A stretch of 64,000 nucleotides of DNA, from NCBI RefSeq assembly GCF_047922965.1, contig NZ_CP150481.1:1922001-1986000 (forward strand), in the 5' to 3' direction. The translations under genes and the position numbers were made by a program. This stretch comes from Neptunicella plasticusilytica (lineage in GTDB: Bacteria; Pseudomonadota; Gammaproteobacteria; Enterobacterales; Alteromonadaceae). Positions within the stretch are counted from its first letter, which is position 1, and each line of letters begins with the position of its first letter. Below are positions 40,545-50,096 of this stretch, one piece after another. The notes below the pieces were generated by a model. It saw nothing but the letters and a program-made list of their open reading frames with translations. It did not search any database and was not told the DNA's origin.

Positions 40545-43500
40545 TTAGCTCGTTTAAATATTGAATAATTTGCGGAAAATGGCATAACTCAACATATTCC
40601 AGTATTTGTGCTTCGACCCCGGCCGGAAACTGATATTGTTGTTTGATCTGGTTAAATTTGTCTTTAAATCCGGATAAATAACCGATTTCAGCCAAGGCGA
40701 TTAACGACAGGTATTGTTCACCGGTGACGAGGGCTCTGTTGGCAGGAGTACTAGCCGTATTCGATGGTTTCGCTTGTTTATTCGCATATTGCCATTCTAT
40801 TGCCAATAATTCGCCAATCTTTCCCAACAGCGCATCTAGGTTGACTGGCTTGGCAATATAACCGTTGTGAAATCCTTCGGCAGCCAGATTGAAATCGGTG
40901 TCACGGGCATTGGCAGAAACCATTAACACTGGCAGGGTGTAAGCCAGCTCACGCAATTGTTTGACCATTTGCCAGCCATCGATATGTGGCATACGGACAT
41001 CCAGAATAATCAAATCAACAGGGTTATCTTGCAGTGTGGTCAATCCGGCGTTGGCACTTTCGGCCTGCAGCACGCTAAACCCTAACGGCTGAAGTAAATC
41101 GATAATTAACTGACGTTGGTTAAGATCATCATCTACCACCAGCACCTGTCGCTTGTCTCCCTGATAGCCGGTAACCTGCAAGCGGGTGTACTCGGGGGCA
41201 TTTTTGTTCTCGCTTAGCGGTACCAGCATCAGGCGTAAATTGAAAGTAGAGCCTTTACCTGGCGTGCTGGACAAGGTTATCTCACCGCCCATCAACTCAG
41301 TCAGCGAACGTGAAATTGTTAAACCCAGTCCTGTCCCACCTATAGCTTGGGTGTGCGCATTGCGAATTTGTTCAAAAGGTTTAAATATTAACTCCTGATG
41401 TGCCTCGGAAATGCCGACTCCGGTGTCAATGACACTGAAATTGGCCACCTGATTGCGATAAGTGACAGCTAAGGTTACCGAGCCTTGTTCGGTATACTTA
41501 ATCCCGTTGGATATCAGGTTAATCAGGATCTGCCGAAAACGTTGTTTATCTGTTGCTACATAGTCGGGCAGATTGTGACAGGGTTGATAATAGAAGGTAA
41601 TATTTTTCTGGGCCGCAATGATCTGAAACATATCGACTAGCTGTTGCAATATGGCTTTCAGATTAAATTCATCTCGCTGCAGGGTCACCCGGCCGGCTTC
41701 TATTTTGGATATTTCCAGCAGTCCCTCAATCAAGTCGGCCAGATGTTCACCGTTGCGCTTGATAATAGCCAAGGTTTCCCGCTGTGTTGACGGAATGGCG
41801 TCGTTCTGGCTGAGTAACTGGGCATAGCCCAATAATACATTTAAGGGGGTGCGTAATTCGTGACTTAGTCCGGCCAGATAGCGGCTTTTGGCTTCATTAG
41901 CCGATTCCGCGATAACTTTGGCATCCTGCAATGCCAGCGAGGTTTGTTCATGTGCGTTGACTTCTTTGGCCAGTGCGTTGGTCAGTGAACGTAACTCTTT
42001 CAATGCTGACTGATTGCCATTACGGGCCAGGATAAATAGCCAGCTCACCACACCGATGATAATCAGCAACAAAAAGAATATCTTGACCAAGGTTACCGCG
42101 AAAACCTGTTTAACACTGTCATCGTCCACCGGAACCTGCAGATAAATCAAAAACAGAATTCCGGCACCGGTCAGACTCATGCCCAGAGTCACTGCGATAA
42201 ACTGGGCCAGCGGTGTCGTCATTACGCGCAATAATCGGGTGGTTAAAAAACGATGAAAAAAGTGGTGTGACTGACTGGATAACGTGGCATGAGGGCGACA
42301 TTGGTCTCCACAGCGCACATCTAGTGAACAGCACAACGAGCAGATGGATTTTTGATAGGCCGGGCAGTGAGTCATGTCTTCCTGATCGAATTCATTTTCA
42401 CAAATATGGCAGCGACTGATACCTGTTATCACTATGCGCTTGTTATCTACCAGGTAAAATTTGCCCTTGGTGATATAACCAATCAGCGGCACGGTAATAA
42501 AAGGTAACCCGCAGGCGATAAATGAGGCGAGCGCTTTAACGGTATCCCCATACCAGCCGAAATGCGCGGTAAAGCCTGCGAAACTGGCAATAAACATCGA
42601 TCCAACGCCAACAGGGTTGATGTCGTACAAATGTGAACGTTTAAATTCAATGTGTTTGGGACTAATTCCCAGCGGTTTGTTGATAATCAGGTCGGCTACC
42701 ACTGAGCTTAACCAGGCTAATACCAGTACCGAATACACCGATAACATTTTCTCGATCGTCTGATAAATTCCCAGCTCCATTAACAGCAAAGCGATCGCGA
42801 CGTTGAAGATCATCCATACCACCCTGCCCGGATGATTGTGAGTGACACGAGAAAAAAAATTGGACCAAGCCAGTGAGCCGGCATAAGCGTTGGCGACGTT
42901 AATTTTTAACTGGGAAATAAATACAAATGTGCAGGCGACAATCACGCTAACCGTCGGATTTTCAAACACATAACTAAACGCCAGGTTATACATATGGGCA
43001 GGATCATCTGCCACATCGGCGGGGATACCCTGTTGCAGCGCAAAGTAGGCCAGGTAAGAGCCGAGGAATAACTTCAACGCGCCAAATAATATCCAGCCTG
43101 GTCCAGCGATAATCAGTGCTAACCACCAGCGCCATCGATACTTTTGTGGTTGTTCCGGTAAAAACCGCAAGAAGTCGACCTGTTCGCCAATTTGGGCCAC
43201 CAGTGACAATAGTACTGCCGACGCAGCACCAAATAATAACAGATTAAATGATTGCCCCTGATGACCGCTGTCACCGCCAAAGCTTACCCATTGCTGAAAA
43301 TTGCTGTCAGGGTGACTAAACACGAAGAACAGAGGCAGAACCTGCAATATCAGCCAGATAGGTTGCGACCAGACCTGAAAGCGACTGATATAGGCAATGC
43401 CATGGGTTACCAGCGGTAGGACTACCAGTGCACTTATTACATAACCTATATACAAGGGTAAACCGAACAGAATTTGCAGCGCCATTGACATAATAGCGGC

Positions 43501-43899
43501 TTCTAAAGCAAAAAAGATAAAGGTAAAGGATGCGTAGATAAGTGAAGCAATAGTCGAACCGATATAACCAAAGCCGCTACCCCGGCTCAGCAAATCTACA
43601 TCAACACCATATTTGGCGGCGTAGTAGCTGATGGGTAATCCGGTCAGGAAAATAACTCCGATGACCGCGAATATGGCCCAGGCGGAATTGATAAAGCCAA
43701 AATTTAGCGTAATGGCGCCACCAATCGCTTCGAGCACCAGAAACGAGACAATGCCCAGGGCAGTACTGGCAATACGGTTAAGCGACCACAACCGCGAGCG
43801 TTTGGCGGTAAAACGCAGCGCAAAGTCTTCCATCATCTCGTTAGCAACGAGTTTATTGTATGTTCGCCTGGTAGGTAGAATTTTCTCGTTTGACTGCAT
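40531..43899 (-). CDS. Hybrid histidine kinase with N-terminal NCS1 permease domain
   Basis: This 1122-residue inner-membrane sensor has an unusual order. Residues about 35-480 form a twelve-helix NCS1-type permease (cytosine, allantoin, hydantoin transporter fold; LEAIGGAITLNFGF and SRGSGFGYIGS near the start). A cluster of eight Cys follows (497-534; CHIC, then CSLCC, CGDQC). Two more helices (about 565-622) lead to a short coiled coil, a HisKA domain with phospho-acceptor His680 in SHELRTP, an ATPase domain (NLISNGIKYTEQG, DTGVGIS, GGTGLGLTIS) and a receiver with Asp967 in LDVRMP. The design parallels the SLC5-fused kinases CbrA and CrbS, but with a different transporter family. It is divergent from the porin-urt-ure cluster, pointing to urea or a purine/pyrimidine breakdown product as signal. 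Confidence 0.88.
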   Translation of the reverse strand: MQSNEKILPTRRTYNKLVANEMMEDFALRFTAKRSRLWSLNRIASTALGIVSFLVLEAIGGAITLNFGFINSAWAIFAVIGVIFLTGLPISYYAAKYGVDVDLLSRGSGFGYIGSTIASLIYASFTFIFFALEAAIMSMALQILFGLPLYIGYVISALVVLPLVTHGIAYISRFQVWSQPIWLILQVLPLFFVFSHPDSNFQQWVSFGGDSGHQGQSFNLLLFGAASAVLLSLVAQIGEQVDFLRFLPEQPQKYRWRWWLALIIAGPGWILFGALKLFLGSYLAYFALQQGIPADVADDPAHMYNLAFSYVFENPTVSVIVACTFVFISQLKINVANAYAGSLAWSNFFSRVTHNHPGRVVWMIFNVAIALLLMELGIYQTIEKMLSVYSVLVLAWLSSVVADLIINKPLGISPKHIEFKRSHLYDINPVGVGSMFIASFAGFTAHFGWYGDTVKALASFIACGLPFITVPLIGYITKGKFYLVDNKRIVITGISRCHICENEFDQEDMTHCPAYQKSICSLCCSLDVRCGDQCRPHATLSSQSHHFFHRFLTTRLLRVMTTPLAQFIAVTLGMSLTGAGILFLIYLQVPVDDDSVKQVFAVTLVKIFFLLLIIIGVVSWLFILARNGNQSALKELRSLTNALAKEVNAHEQTSLALQDAKVIAESANEAKSRYLAGLSHELRTPLNVLLGYAQLLSQNDAIPSTQRETLAIIKRNGEHLADLIEGLLEISKIEAGRVTLQRDEFNLKAILQQLVDMFQIIAAQKNITFYYQPCHNLPDYVATDKQRFRQILINLISNGIKYTEQGSVTLAVTYRNQVANFSVIDTGVGISEAHQELIFKPFEQIRNAHTQAIGGTGLGLTISRSLTELMGGEITLSSTPGKGSTFNLRLMLVPLSENKNAPEYTRLQVTGYQGDKRQVLVVDDDLNQRQLIIDLLQPLGFSVLQAESANAGLTTLQDNPVDLIILDVRMPHIDGWQMVKQLRELAYTLPVLMVSANARDTDFNLAAEGFHNGYIAKPVNLDALLGKIGELLAIEWQYANKQAKPSNTASTPANRALVTGEQYLSLIALAEIGYLSGFKDKFNQIKQQYQFPAGVEAQILEYVELCHFPQIIQYLNELNDEH

Positions 43900-43983
43900 C
43901 TGATTACTGCGTTGTGTTTGTTTTTCAAGTCTTATAGCAAGCGCGCGCGATCATCCTACACAATCTTGTTGCTACATCCTATG

Positions 43984-43995
43984 CGTAAATATACG
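43984..43995. promoter_or_regulatory. Candidate operator CGTA-aata-TACG between kinase and porin
   Basis: The 242-base divergent spacer contains CGTAAATATACG, a small palindrome with a T-A-C-G/C-G-T-A arm pattern often used by LuxR-type regulators. It lies 85 bases before the kinase start on one side and about 150 bases before the porin on the other. No clear promoter could be fixed beside it. Confidence 0.25.
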
Positions 43996-44141
43996 TAGTG
44001 CTTTGCGTGCTTTTGCGAATGTTATCTGTTGTCAGGCTTCAACATACTAGACCCAGCTGTAAATAGACATGTGAAGAGTTATTAACCAAAAAAATAACCG
44101 AACACATTGATTCAATATTCTAAACACTGGGACAACACATA

Positions 44142-45098
44142 ATGAAACGATTGACTAGATTTACTCCTGTTGCAGCGGCACTGGCGCTGGCTGCAGGAAC
44201 AATATCTGCGGTCAGCGCAGAAGAATCAACAGACAAGCTAAGTATCAGCGGCTTCGTTGATATGTCTTACTTGTCGGTTGATACGGATGGAGCAGGGAAT
44301 AGCCACGATTCCGGCATAGATCAGGTCGAGATTGATCTCGCTTATGATTTTGGCAATAAACTCAGCGCTTACGTGGATGTTGAATATCAAAACAGTGAAG
44401 TCGATGTCGAGCAGGCATTTATTACTTATGCGGTATCCGACCAGTTTACCCTCAAGGCTGGCCGGTTTTTAAGTTACTCGGGTTGGGAAACTGAAGAGCC
44501 AACAGGCTTGTTTCAATATTCAGGGACGGGATATGCCAAGTATTTTTACGGCTATTACCAACAAGGTGTATCCGGTTTGTACAATGGTGATGGTTATGCG
44601 CTGGCCGTTTCGGTGGTGAATGACTTGGCGGGACCGGAATCAACGGATTCTGAACAGCCCGGTATTGAAACCATGATCGCCCTGATGCCAACAGACGCGA
44701 TCACTATTAAAGGGTTTTACTCCTTCGACAAACTGGCCGGTACCGAGCAAGACACCAAAATGTTTAACCTTTGGGCCAGTTATTCTGCCGGTCCGCTGAC
44801 ACTGGCTGCTGAAGTCAACTCGTCTGAATATACCTCCCTGGCCGCTGCCGATGCCAGTGGTTATCTGGTCATGGCAAATTATGCCTTCGATACGTTTGGC
44901 TTAACCCTCAGATATCACGACTATGAAGTCGAAGACGCGGCCGGCAATACCTGGGAAGACATGAGTGCGATCACGATTTCCCCCAGTTATGCCGTCAACG
45001 ACAACCTGTTAATTGTATTTGAATACCGTATGGACAGTGATGATGTAAGCGGAATGGATTCGGACAGTATTGCGCTTGAAGCGCTATTGACCTTCTGA
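44142..45098 (+). CDS. Outer-membrane beta-barrel porin of the urea cluster
   Basis: This 318-residue protein has a signal peptide (cleavage near AVSA/E, residue 26) and strands of alternating polar and hydrophobic residues through to a C-terminal Phe (ALEALLTF), the outer-membrane assembly signal. It resembles Bbp2/TorF-like porins. It precedes urtA by 55 bases on the same strand, so it probably lets urea or short amides cross the outer membrane. Substrate is inferred from position. Confidence 0.8.
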   Translation: MKRLTRFTPVAAALALAAGTISAVSAEESTDKLSISGFVDMSYLSVDTDGAGNSHDSGIDQVEIDLAYDFGNKLSAYVDVEYQNSEVDVEQAFITYAVSDQFTLKAGRFLSYSGWETEEPTGLFQYSGTGYAKYFYGYYQQGVSGLYNGDGYALAVSVVNDLAGPESTDSEQPGIETMIALMPTDAITIKGFYSFDKLAGTEQDTKMFNLWASYSAGPLTLAAEVNSSEYTSLAAADASGYLVMANYAFDTFGLTLRYHDYEVEDAAGNTWEDMSAITISPSYAVNDNLLIVFEYRMDSDDVSGMDSDSIALEALLTF

Positions 45099-45153
45099 CC
45101 TGTTGTTAACACAAACACTATTACTGAATATGAAACCGACAAGGAAACCTACG

Positions 45154-46437
45154 ATGAAACTTAATAAATTTATTACTACCGGTGCGATTGTTGCCAGTAG
45201 CCTGATCTGCCAGGTGGCTTTAGCCGCCGATACGATTAAAGTGGGGGTATTGCATTCGCTCTCCGGCACCATGGCCATCAGCGAAACAACCCTGAAAGAT
45301 ACCGTGTTGATGATGATCGACGAGCAAAACAAAAAAGGCGGTTTGTTGGGCAAAAAGCTGGAAGCGGTAGTGGTTGATCCAGCGTCTAATTGGCCGTTAT
45401 TTGCAGAGAAAACCCGCGAATTATTATCCAAGGATAAGGTAGATGTTATTTTTGGCTGCTGGACATCGGTGTCCCGCAAGTCCGCCTTGCCGGTACTGGA
45501 AGAGCTGAACGGGCTGTTGTTTTATCCGGTGCAGTACGAAGGGGAAGAATCATCCAAAAATGTGTTTTATACCGGTGCGGCACCAAATCAACAGGCTATT
45601 CCTGCCGTTGACTATCTGATGAATGAACATGGTGTCGAGCGCTGGGTACTGATGGGAACCGATTATGTTTATCCGCGTACCACCAATAAAATTCTGGAAG
45701 CCTATCTGAAATCCAAAGGTGTGAAGCAGCAGGATATCATGATCAATTACACGCCTTTTGGTCATTCTGACTGGCAAAGTATCGTATCTGAAGTGAAAAA
45801 GTTCGGTTCTGAAGGCATGAAAACTGCGGTGGTATCGACCATAAATGGAGATGCCAACGTGCCTTTCTACAAAGAGTTGGGTAATCAGGGGATTTCCGCA
45901 GAAGATATACCGGTAGTGGCATTTTCGGTGGGTGAAGAGGAACTATCCGGTTTCGATACCTCCCCATTGGTCGGGCATTTGGCTGCCTGGAATTATTTTC
46001 AGAGCGTTGATACGCCAGAAAATGAAAACTTTATCGCTGGCTGGAAAAAATACATCGGCGATGAAAAGCGCGTGACGAATGATCCGATGGAAGCGACGTA
46101 TATCGGTTTCAATATGTGGGCCAAAGCTGTTGAAAAAGCTGGCACTACAGATGTTGATAGTGTTGAGCAGGCCATGATTGGCGTAACCACGCCTAACCTG
46201 ACCGGCGGAATTGCCGTGATGAATGCCAACCATCATTTATCCAAACCGGTATTGATTGGTGAAATTCAGGAAAACGGACAGTTTGAAGTTGTGTCTTCTA
46301 CCCCTGATACGGTCATTGGTGATGCCTGGTCAGATTATCTGGATAGCTCAAAATACCTGATTTCAGATTGGACCTTCCCGGTCAAGTGCGGAAATTTTGA
46401 TACTAAAACCGCCAAATGCTCAGGACAAAATATGTAA
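45154..46437 (+). CDS. urtA: Urea ABC transporter, substrate-binding protein
   Basis: UrtA is the periplasmic urea-binding protein of the UrtABCDE importer. The 427-residue protein has a signal peptide (VALA/ADT, cleavage after residue 24), then IKVGVLHSLSGTMAISE, FGCWTSVSRKSALPVLEE and NGLLFYPVQYEGEE, all characteristic of UrtA rather than branched-chain amino-acid binders. The start at 45154 has AAGGAAA upstream; earlier in-frame codons would add 17 residues before the signal. A strong hairpin follows the stop. Confidence 0.95.
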   Translation: MKLNKFITTGAIVASSLICQVALAADTIKVGVLHSLSGTMAISETTLKDTVLMMIDEQNKKGGLLGKKLEAVVVDPASNWPLFAEKTRELLSKDKVDVIFGCWTSVSRKSALPVLEELNGLLFYPVQYEGEESSKNVFYTGAAPNQQAIPAVDYLMNEHGVERWVLMGTDYVYPRTTNKILEAYLKSKGVKQQDIMINYTPFGHSDWQSIVSEVKKFGSEGMKTAVVSTINGDANVPFYKELGNQGISAEDIPVVAFSVGEEELSGFDTSPLVGHLAAWNYFQSVDTPENENFIAGWKKYIGDEKRVTNDPMEATYIGFNMWAKAVEKAGTTDVDSVEQAMIGVTTPNLTGGIAVMNANHHLSKPVLIGEIQENGQFEVVSSTPDTVIGDAWSDYLDSSKYLISDWTFPVKCGNFDTKTAKCSGQNM

Positions 46438-46443
46438 GTGAAC

Positions 46444-46471
46444 AGGAAGCAGGGTGAGAACTCTGCTTCCT
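46444..46471 (+). other. Hairpin between urtA and urtB
   Basis: AGGAAGCAG (46444-46452) and CTGCTTCCT (46463-46471) form a perfect 9-bp stem with a 10-base loop, seven bases after the urtA stop. No T run follows, so it is more likely a 3' stabiliser that lets the binding protein be made in excess of the membrane subunits. Confidence 0.6.
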
Positions 46472-46532
46472 GAATGTCTGCTTAAATCATGGCTGTTATT
46501 GACAAACAGGGTACTTCCAGAGGAACAATTAA

Positions 46533-48164
46533 ATGTGTCGTTTATATAGCTACATCATTGGCACTTTTTTATGCTCAATGCTGTGCTGGATAAGTGTGGC
46601 CGACGCCACCGTTGCAGATTCGCCAATTGATTTGCCCACCTTGGTCGCTGAGTTGCCCCAGGCCGGATTGAAAGAGATGCCATCGTTGACCGAAAAACTG
46701 GCCGATAGCGGCGACCCGCGTGTGCGCAACATTTTTAAATATCTGCTTGAAGGGGACTTGTACTATGTTAAATCCGATAAACGGGTTGTATGGGTACAAA
46801 GGCAGCCAGATGGACTCTATGCGCTACAGGATATTCTCAGCGATGAACAGCTCACGCCGCAGCCCAAATCAGCGATTACCAAGATCCGGACTAACAATAA
46901 TCTGCGTAGTCAGTTAAGAGGCTTGCTGGCACAGATTGATTTTACCCATCCTGATGCGAACGTTCGTCTGCAAGCGGTTAAACAGATACTGGATAACCCT
47001 GATGAGGGCGCAACCCGTCGCTTACAATATTTGATCGGGATTGAGCAAAATGACGACGTCAAACAACTGATGAACACAGCCATTGCGGTGCGCCAGCTTA
47101 AAACTGGTAACAGTCAACAAAAACGGGCGGCGATAAAGATAGTTACCAGTAGTCTGGAGCCTAGCGTGAAAAATGTGATGGCAGCGGAATTGCGCCATAT
47201 TGATAAAGATGACACCGAGCTTAAACAAGCACTGGAAGGGGCTATCGACCGGATTGAGAATAAAAGGGCATTTTATGAATTTATCGAAAATGTGTTCTTT
47301 GGCTTAAGTCTGGGCTCGGTGCTGTTACTTGCCGCCATAGGGTTGGCCATTACTTTTGGTGTGATGGGGGTCATCAATATGGCTCACGGTGAAATGATTA
47401 TGCTAGGGGCTTATACCACCTATGCAGTCCAACAGTTTTTTCCGGAGCTATTAACCTATTCACTGTTAATCGCGGTACCGGCGGCGTTTGTTGTGTCCGG
47501 CGGAATGGGTGTTGTGATTGAACGCTGCGTGATCCGCTTTCTTAAAGGACGTCCTCTGGAAACACTGCTCGCCACTTTTGGGATTAGTTTAATCTTGCAA
47601 CAACTGGTTCGTAGCGTGTTTTCACCGTTAAACCGACAAGTTAACAGCCCAGACTGGATGAGTGGCTCTTGGCAGATTAATCCCATTTTCTCGCTGACCT
47701 ACAACCGTTTGTATATTTTGCTGTTTTCCCTGGCTGTGTTTTTTATCCTGATGCTGATTATGAATAAAACGTCGCTGGGGTTGCATGTCAGGGCGGTGTC
47801 ACAGAATCGACAGATGGCCAGAGCCTTGAGTATCCGTAGCAATCGGGTGGATGCCATTACCTTTGGGTTAGGTTCGGGGATTGCAGGCATCGCTGGCGTT
47901 GTGCTGAGCCAATTGACCAATGTTGGGCCGAATATGGGGCAATCCTACATTATTGACTCGTTTTTGGTGGTGGTGTTTGGCGGAGTCGGAAATTTGTGGG
48001 GCACCTTGTTAGCAGCAATGTCACTCGGCTCGATTAACAAATTTCTGGAGCCTTTAACCGGGTCAGTGCTGGCCAGTATTCTGGTTCTGATTGGGCTCAT
48101 CCTGTTTATGCAAAAGCGTCCTCAGGGATTATTTCCACTTAAAGGAAGGGCGGCGGAATCATGA
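46533..48164 (+). CDS. urtB: Urea ABC transporter, permease
   Basis: UrtB is one of the two membrane subunits. The 543-residue protein has a signal-like N terminus, a long HEAT-like periplasmic region (about 30-245) peculiar to UrtB, then a LivH-type permease domain of about eight helices (LGSVLLLAAIGLAITFGVMG, NMAHGEMIMLGAYTTY). The N-terminal region is what separates UrtB from amino-acid permeases. It overlaps urtC by four bases. Confidence 0.95.
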   Translation: MCRLYSYIIGTFLCSMLCWISVADATVADSPIDLPTLVAELPQAGLKEMPSLTEKLADSGDPRVRNIFKYLLEGDLYYVKSDKRVVWVQRQPDGLYALQDILSDEQLTPQPKSAITKIRTNNNLRSQLRGLLAQIDFTHPDANVRLQAVKQILDNPDEGATRRLQYLIGIEQNDDVKQLMNTAIAVRQLKTGNSQQKRAAIKIVTSSLEPSVKNVMAAELRHIDKDDTELKQALEGAIDRIENKRAFYEFIENVFFGLSLGSVLLLAAIGLAITFGVMGVINMAHGEMIMLGAYTTYAVQQFFPELLTYSLLIAVPAAFVVSGGMGVVIERCVIRFLKGRPLETLLATFGISLILQQLVRSVFSPLNRQVNSPDWMSGSWQINPIFSLTYNRLYILLFSLAVFFILMLIMNKTSLGLHVRAVSQNRQMARALSIRSNRVDAITFGLGSGIAGIAGVVLSQLTNVGPNMGQSYIIDSFLVVVFGGVGNLWGTLLAAMSLGSINKFLEPLTGSVLASILVLIGLILFMQKRPQGLFPLKGRAAES

Positions 48165-49297
48165 ATTCTCTAACGATATTGCAGGGTTTACTCAAACGCG
48201 CTACCAGTTTGCAGGTGGTAGTGAGTTGTTTATTGATTACTACCTGTTGGGTAATGCTGTGTAACCGGGTATTTGCTGAAGGTTCAATGTTACATGTGAG
48301 TACCTATACTGTGACGTTAATGGGCAAATATCTCTGTTATGCCTTGTTGGCATTGGCGGTTGATTTGGTATGGGGCTACTGCGGCATACTGAGTTTGGGG
48401 CATGGTGCCTTTTTCGCGATTGGTGGTTATGCCATGGGCATGTATCTGATGCGTCAAATTGGTGATCGAGGTGTCTACGGTAATCCTGAATTGCCGGACT
48501 TTATGGTGTTTCTTAACTGGGATGCCTTGCCATGGTACTGGATGGGGTCCGACAGTTTTATCTGGATGATAGTAATGGTGTTGCTGGGGCCGGGCTTATT
48601 GGCGTTTGTCTTTGGCTCCATGGCATTCCGTTCCAGAGTCAGCGGGGTCTATTTATCTATTATGACCCAGGCCATGACCTATGCGCTGATGCTAAGTTTT
48701 TTCCGCAATGAAATGGGGTTTGGTGGCAACAACGGTCTGACCGACTTTAAAGATATTCTGGGTTTTTCATTGTTGTCGGACAATACCCGGGTAGTGTTGT
48801 TTGCCGTTACCGCATTGGCGCTGGTCCTGGGATTCTGGCTTAGCCACTACATTGTAAATTCAAAAATGGGTCGCGTGCTGGTGTCAATTCGTGACGCAGA
48901 AAATCGGGTGCGTTTCATCGGCTATAAACCTGAACATTACAAAGTCTGCATTTTTGTGATTTCGGCCATGTTTGCCGGCGTGGCGGGTGCGCTTTACGTT
49001 CCTCAAGTCGGCATTATCAATCCGGGAGAATTCTCGCCATTGAACTCGATTGAAGTTGTGGTGTGGGTGGCGATAGGTGGTCGCGGTTCTTTGTACGGGG
49101 CGTTAATTGGCGCGATTATCGTCAGCTACGCCAAAACCCGTTTGACTGCGGTAATGCCGGAAGCCTGGTTATATGCATTAGGAGGGTTGTTCGTACTGGT
49201 TACCTTGCTGCTGCCAAAAGGGATTGCCGGGTTGTTACCCTGGTTGCATCGCATGGTGTTCAAACCTGTAGCTCGCCAACAGGAGGTCAAATCGTGA
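48161..49297 (+). CDS. urtC: Urea ABC transporter, permease
   Basis: UrtC is the LivM-type partner permease. The 378-residue protein has about ten helices and the family segments DLVWGYCGILSLGHGAFFAIG and FFRNEMGFGGNNGLTDF, the latter typical of UrtC. Its ATG overlaps the urtB stop (ATGA), and its own stop overlaps the urtD GTG. Confidence 0.95.
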   Translation: MNSLTILQGLLKRATSLQVVVSCLLITTCWVMLCNRVFAEGSMLHVSTYTVTLMGKYLCYALLALAVDLVWGYCGILSLGHGAFFAIGGYAMGMYLMRQIGDRGVYGNPELPDFMVFLNWDALPWYWMGSDSFIWMIVMVLLGPGLLAFVFGSMAFRSRVSGVYLSIMTQAMTYALMLSFFRNEMGFGGNNGLTDFKDILGFSLLSDNTRVVLFAVTALALVLGFWLSHYIVNSKMGRVLVSIRDAENRVRFIGYKPEHYKVCIFVISAMFAGVAGALYVPQVGIINPGEFSPLNSIEVVVWVAIGGRGSLYGALIGAIIVSYAKTRLTAVMPEAWLYALGGLFVLVTLLLPKGIAGLLPWLHRMVFKPVARQQEVKS

Positions 49298-50094
49298 CCG
49301 CAATCATATCCCAGCCAGAAATCTCCAAATCACAGGTCGATACGCGTCATGGCGTCATTTTATATGTTGAGGATGTCAGTGTCAGTTTTGATGGTTTCAA
49401 GGCACTTAACGACCTGAATTTATATATCAAAAAAGGCGAATTACGTTGCCTGATTGGCGCTAACGGTGCGGGTAAAACAACCTTGATGGATGTCATTACA
49501 GGTAAAACCCGCCCCGACACCGGCAAGGTCAATTTTGGCCAGCAGATTAACTTACTGGAACTGTCCGAAGCAGATATCGCACGGGCGGGTATAGGCAGAA
49601 AATTCCAGAAACCAACGGTATTCGAGTTTTTGACAGTATTTGAAAATATTGAGTTAAGCCTGGCAGGTGACAAGGGCATTTGGCGCGCTCTGGTACACAA
49701 ATTAAGCTCGGAGCAGCAAGATAAAATTGAGCAGATACTGCTTACGATTGGGCTGAACAAGCAGACCGCTGTTTTGGCGGGCGCATTGTCACATGGCCAG
49801 AAACAGTGGCTGGAAATAGGCATGTTGTTGGCGGCAGAACCTCAATTGCTGCTGGTCGATGAGCCTGTGGCCGGGATGACAGCGCAGGAAACGGAGCGGA
49901 CCGCAGAATTGCTTACATCGCTGGCCGGTGAACATTCTGTCGTGGTAGTGGAGCATGATATGGCCTTTGTGCGTTCCATTGCCAGGACGGTAACAGTGTT
50001 GCATCAGGGAACGGTGCTGGCTGAAGGCCGGATGGATCAAATTCAGTCTAATCCACAGGTCATTCAGGTGTATTTGGGAGAGGATCAGGGCTAA
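49294..50094 (+). CDS. urtD: Urea ABC transporter, ATP-binding protein
   Basis: UrtD is one of two ATPases of the importer. The protein has 266 residues with Walker A GANGAGKTTLMD, signature LSHGQKQWLEIGM, Walker B LLLVDEPVAGMT and the H-loop VVVEHD. The GTG at 49294 overlaps the urtC stop (GTGA) and has AGGAGG ten bases upstream, which decides the start; a longer in-frame opening of 77 codons lies inside urtC and is not used. Confidence 0.95.
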   Translation: MTAIISQPEISKSQVDTRHGVILYVEDVSVSFDGFKALNDLNLYIKKGELRCLIGANGAGKTTLMDVITGKTRPDTGKVNFGQQINLLELSEADIARAGIGRKFQKPTVFEFLTVFENIELSLAGDKGIWRALVHKLSSEQQDKIEQILLTIGLNKQTAVLAGALSHGQKQWLEIGMLLAAEPQLLLVDEPVAGMTAQETERTAELLTSLAGEHSVVVVEHDMAFVRSIARTVTVLHQGTVLAEGRMDQIQSNPQVIQVYLGEDQG

Positions 50095-50096
50095 TC

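Noticed and set aside
49063..49293. A longer urtD with 77 extra codons
   Set aside because: The extension lies inside urtC in another frame and lacks ABC ATPase similarity; the GTG at 49294 has AGGAGG and overlaps the urtC stop.
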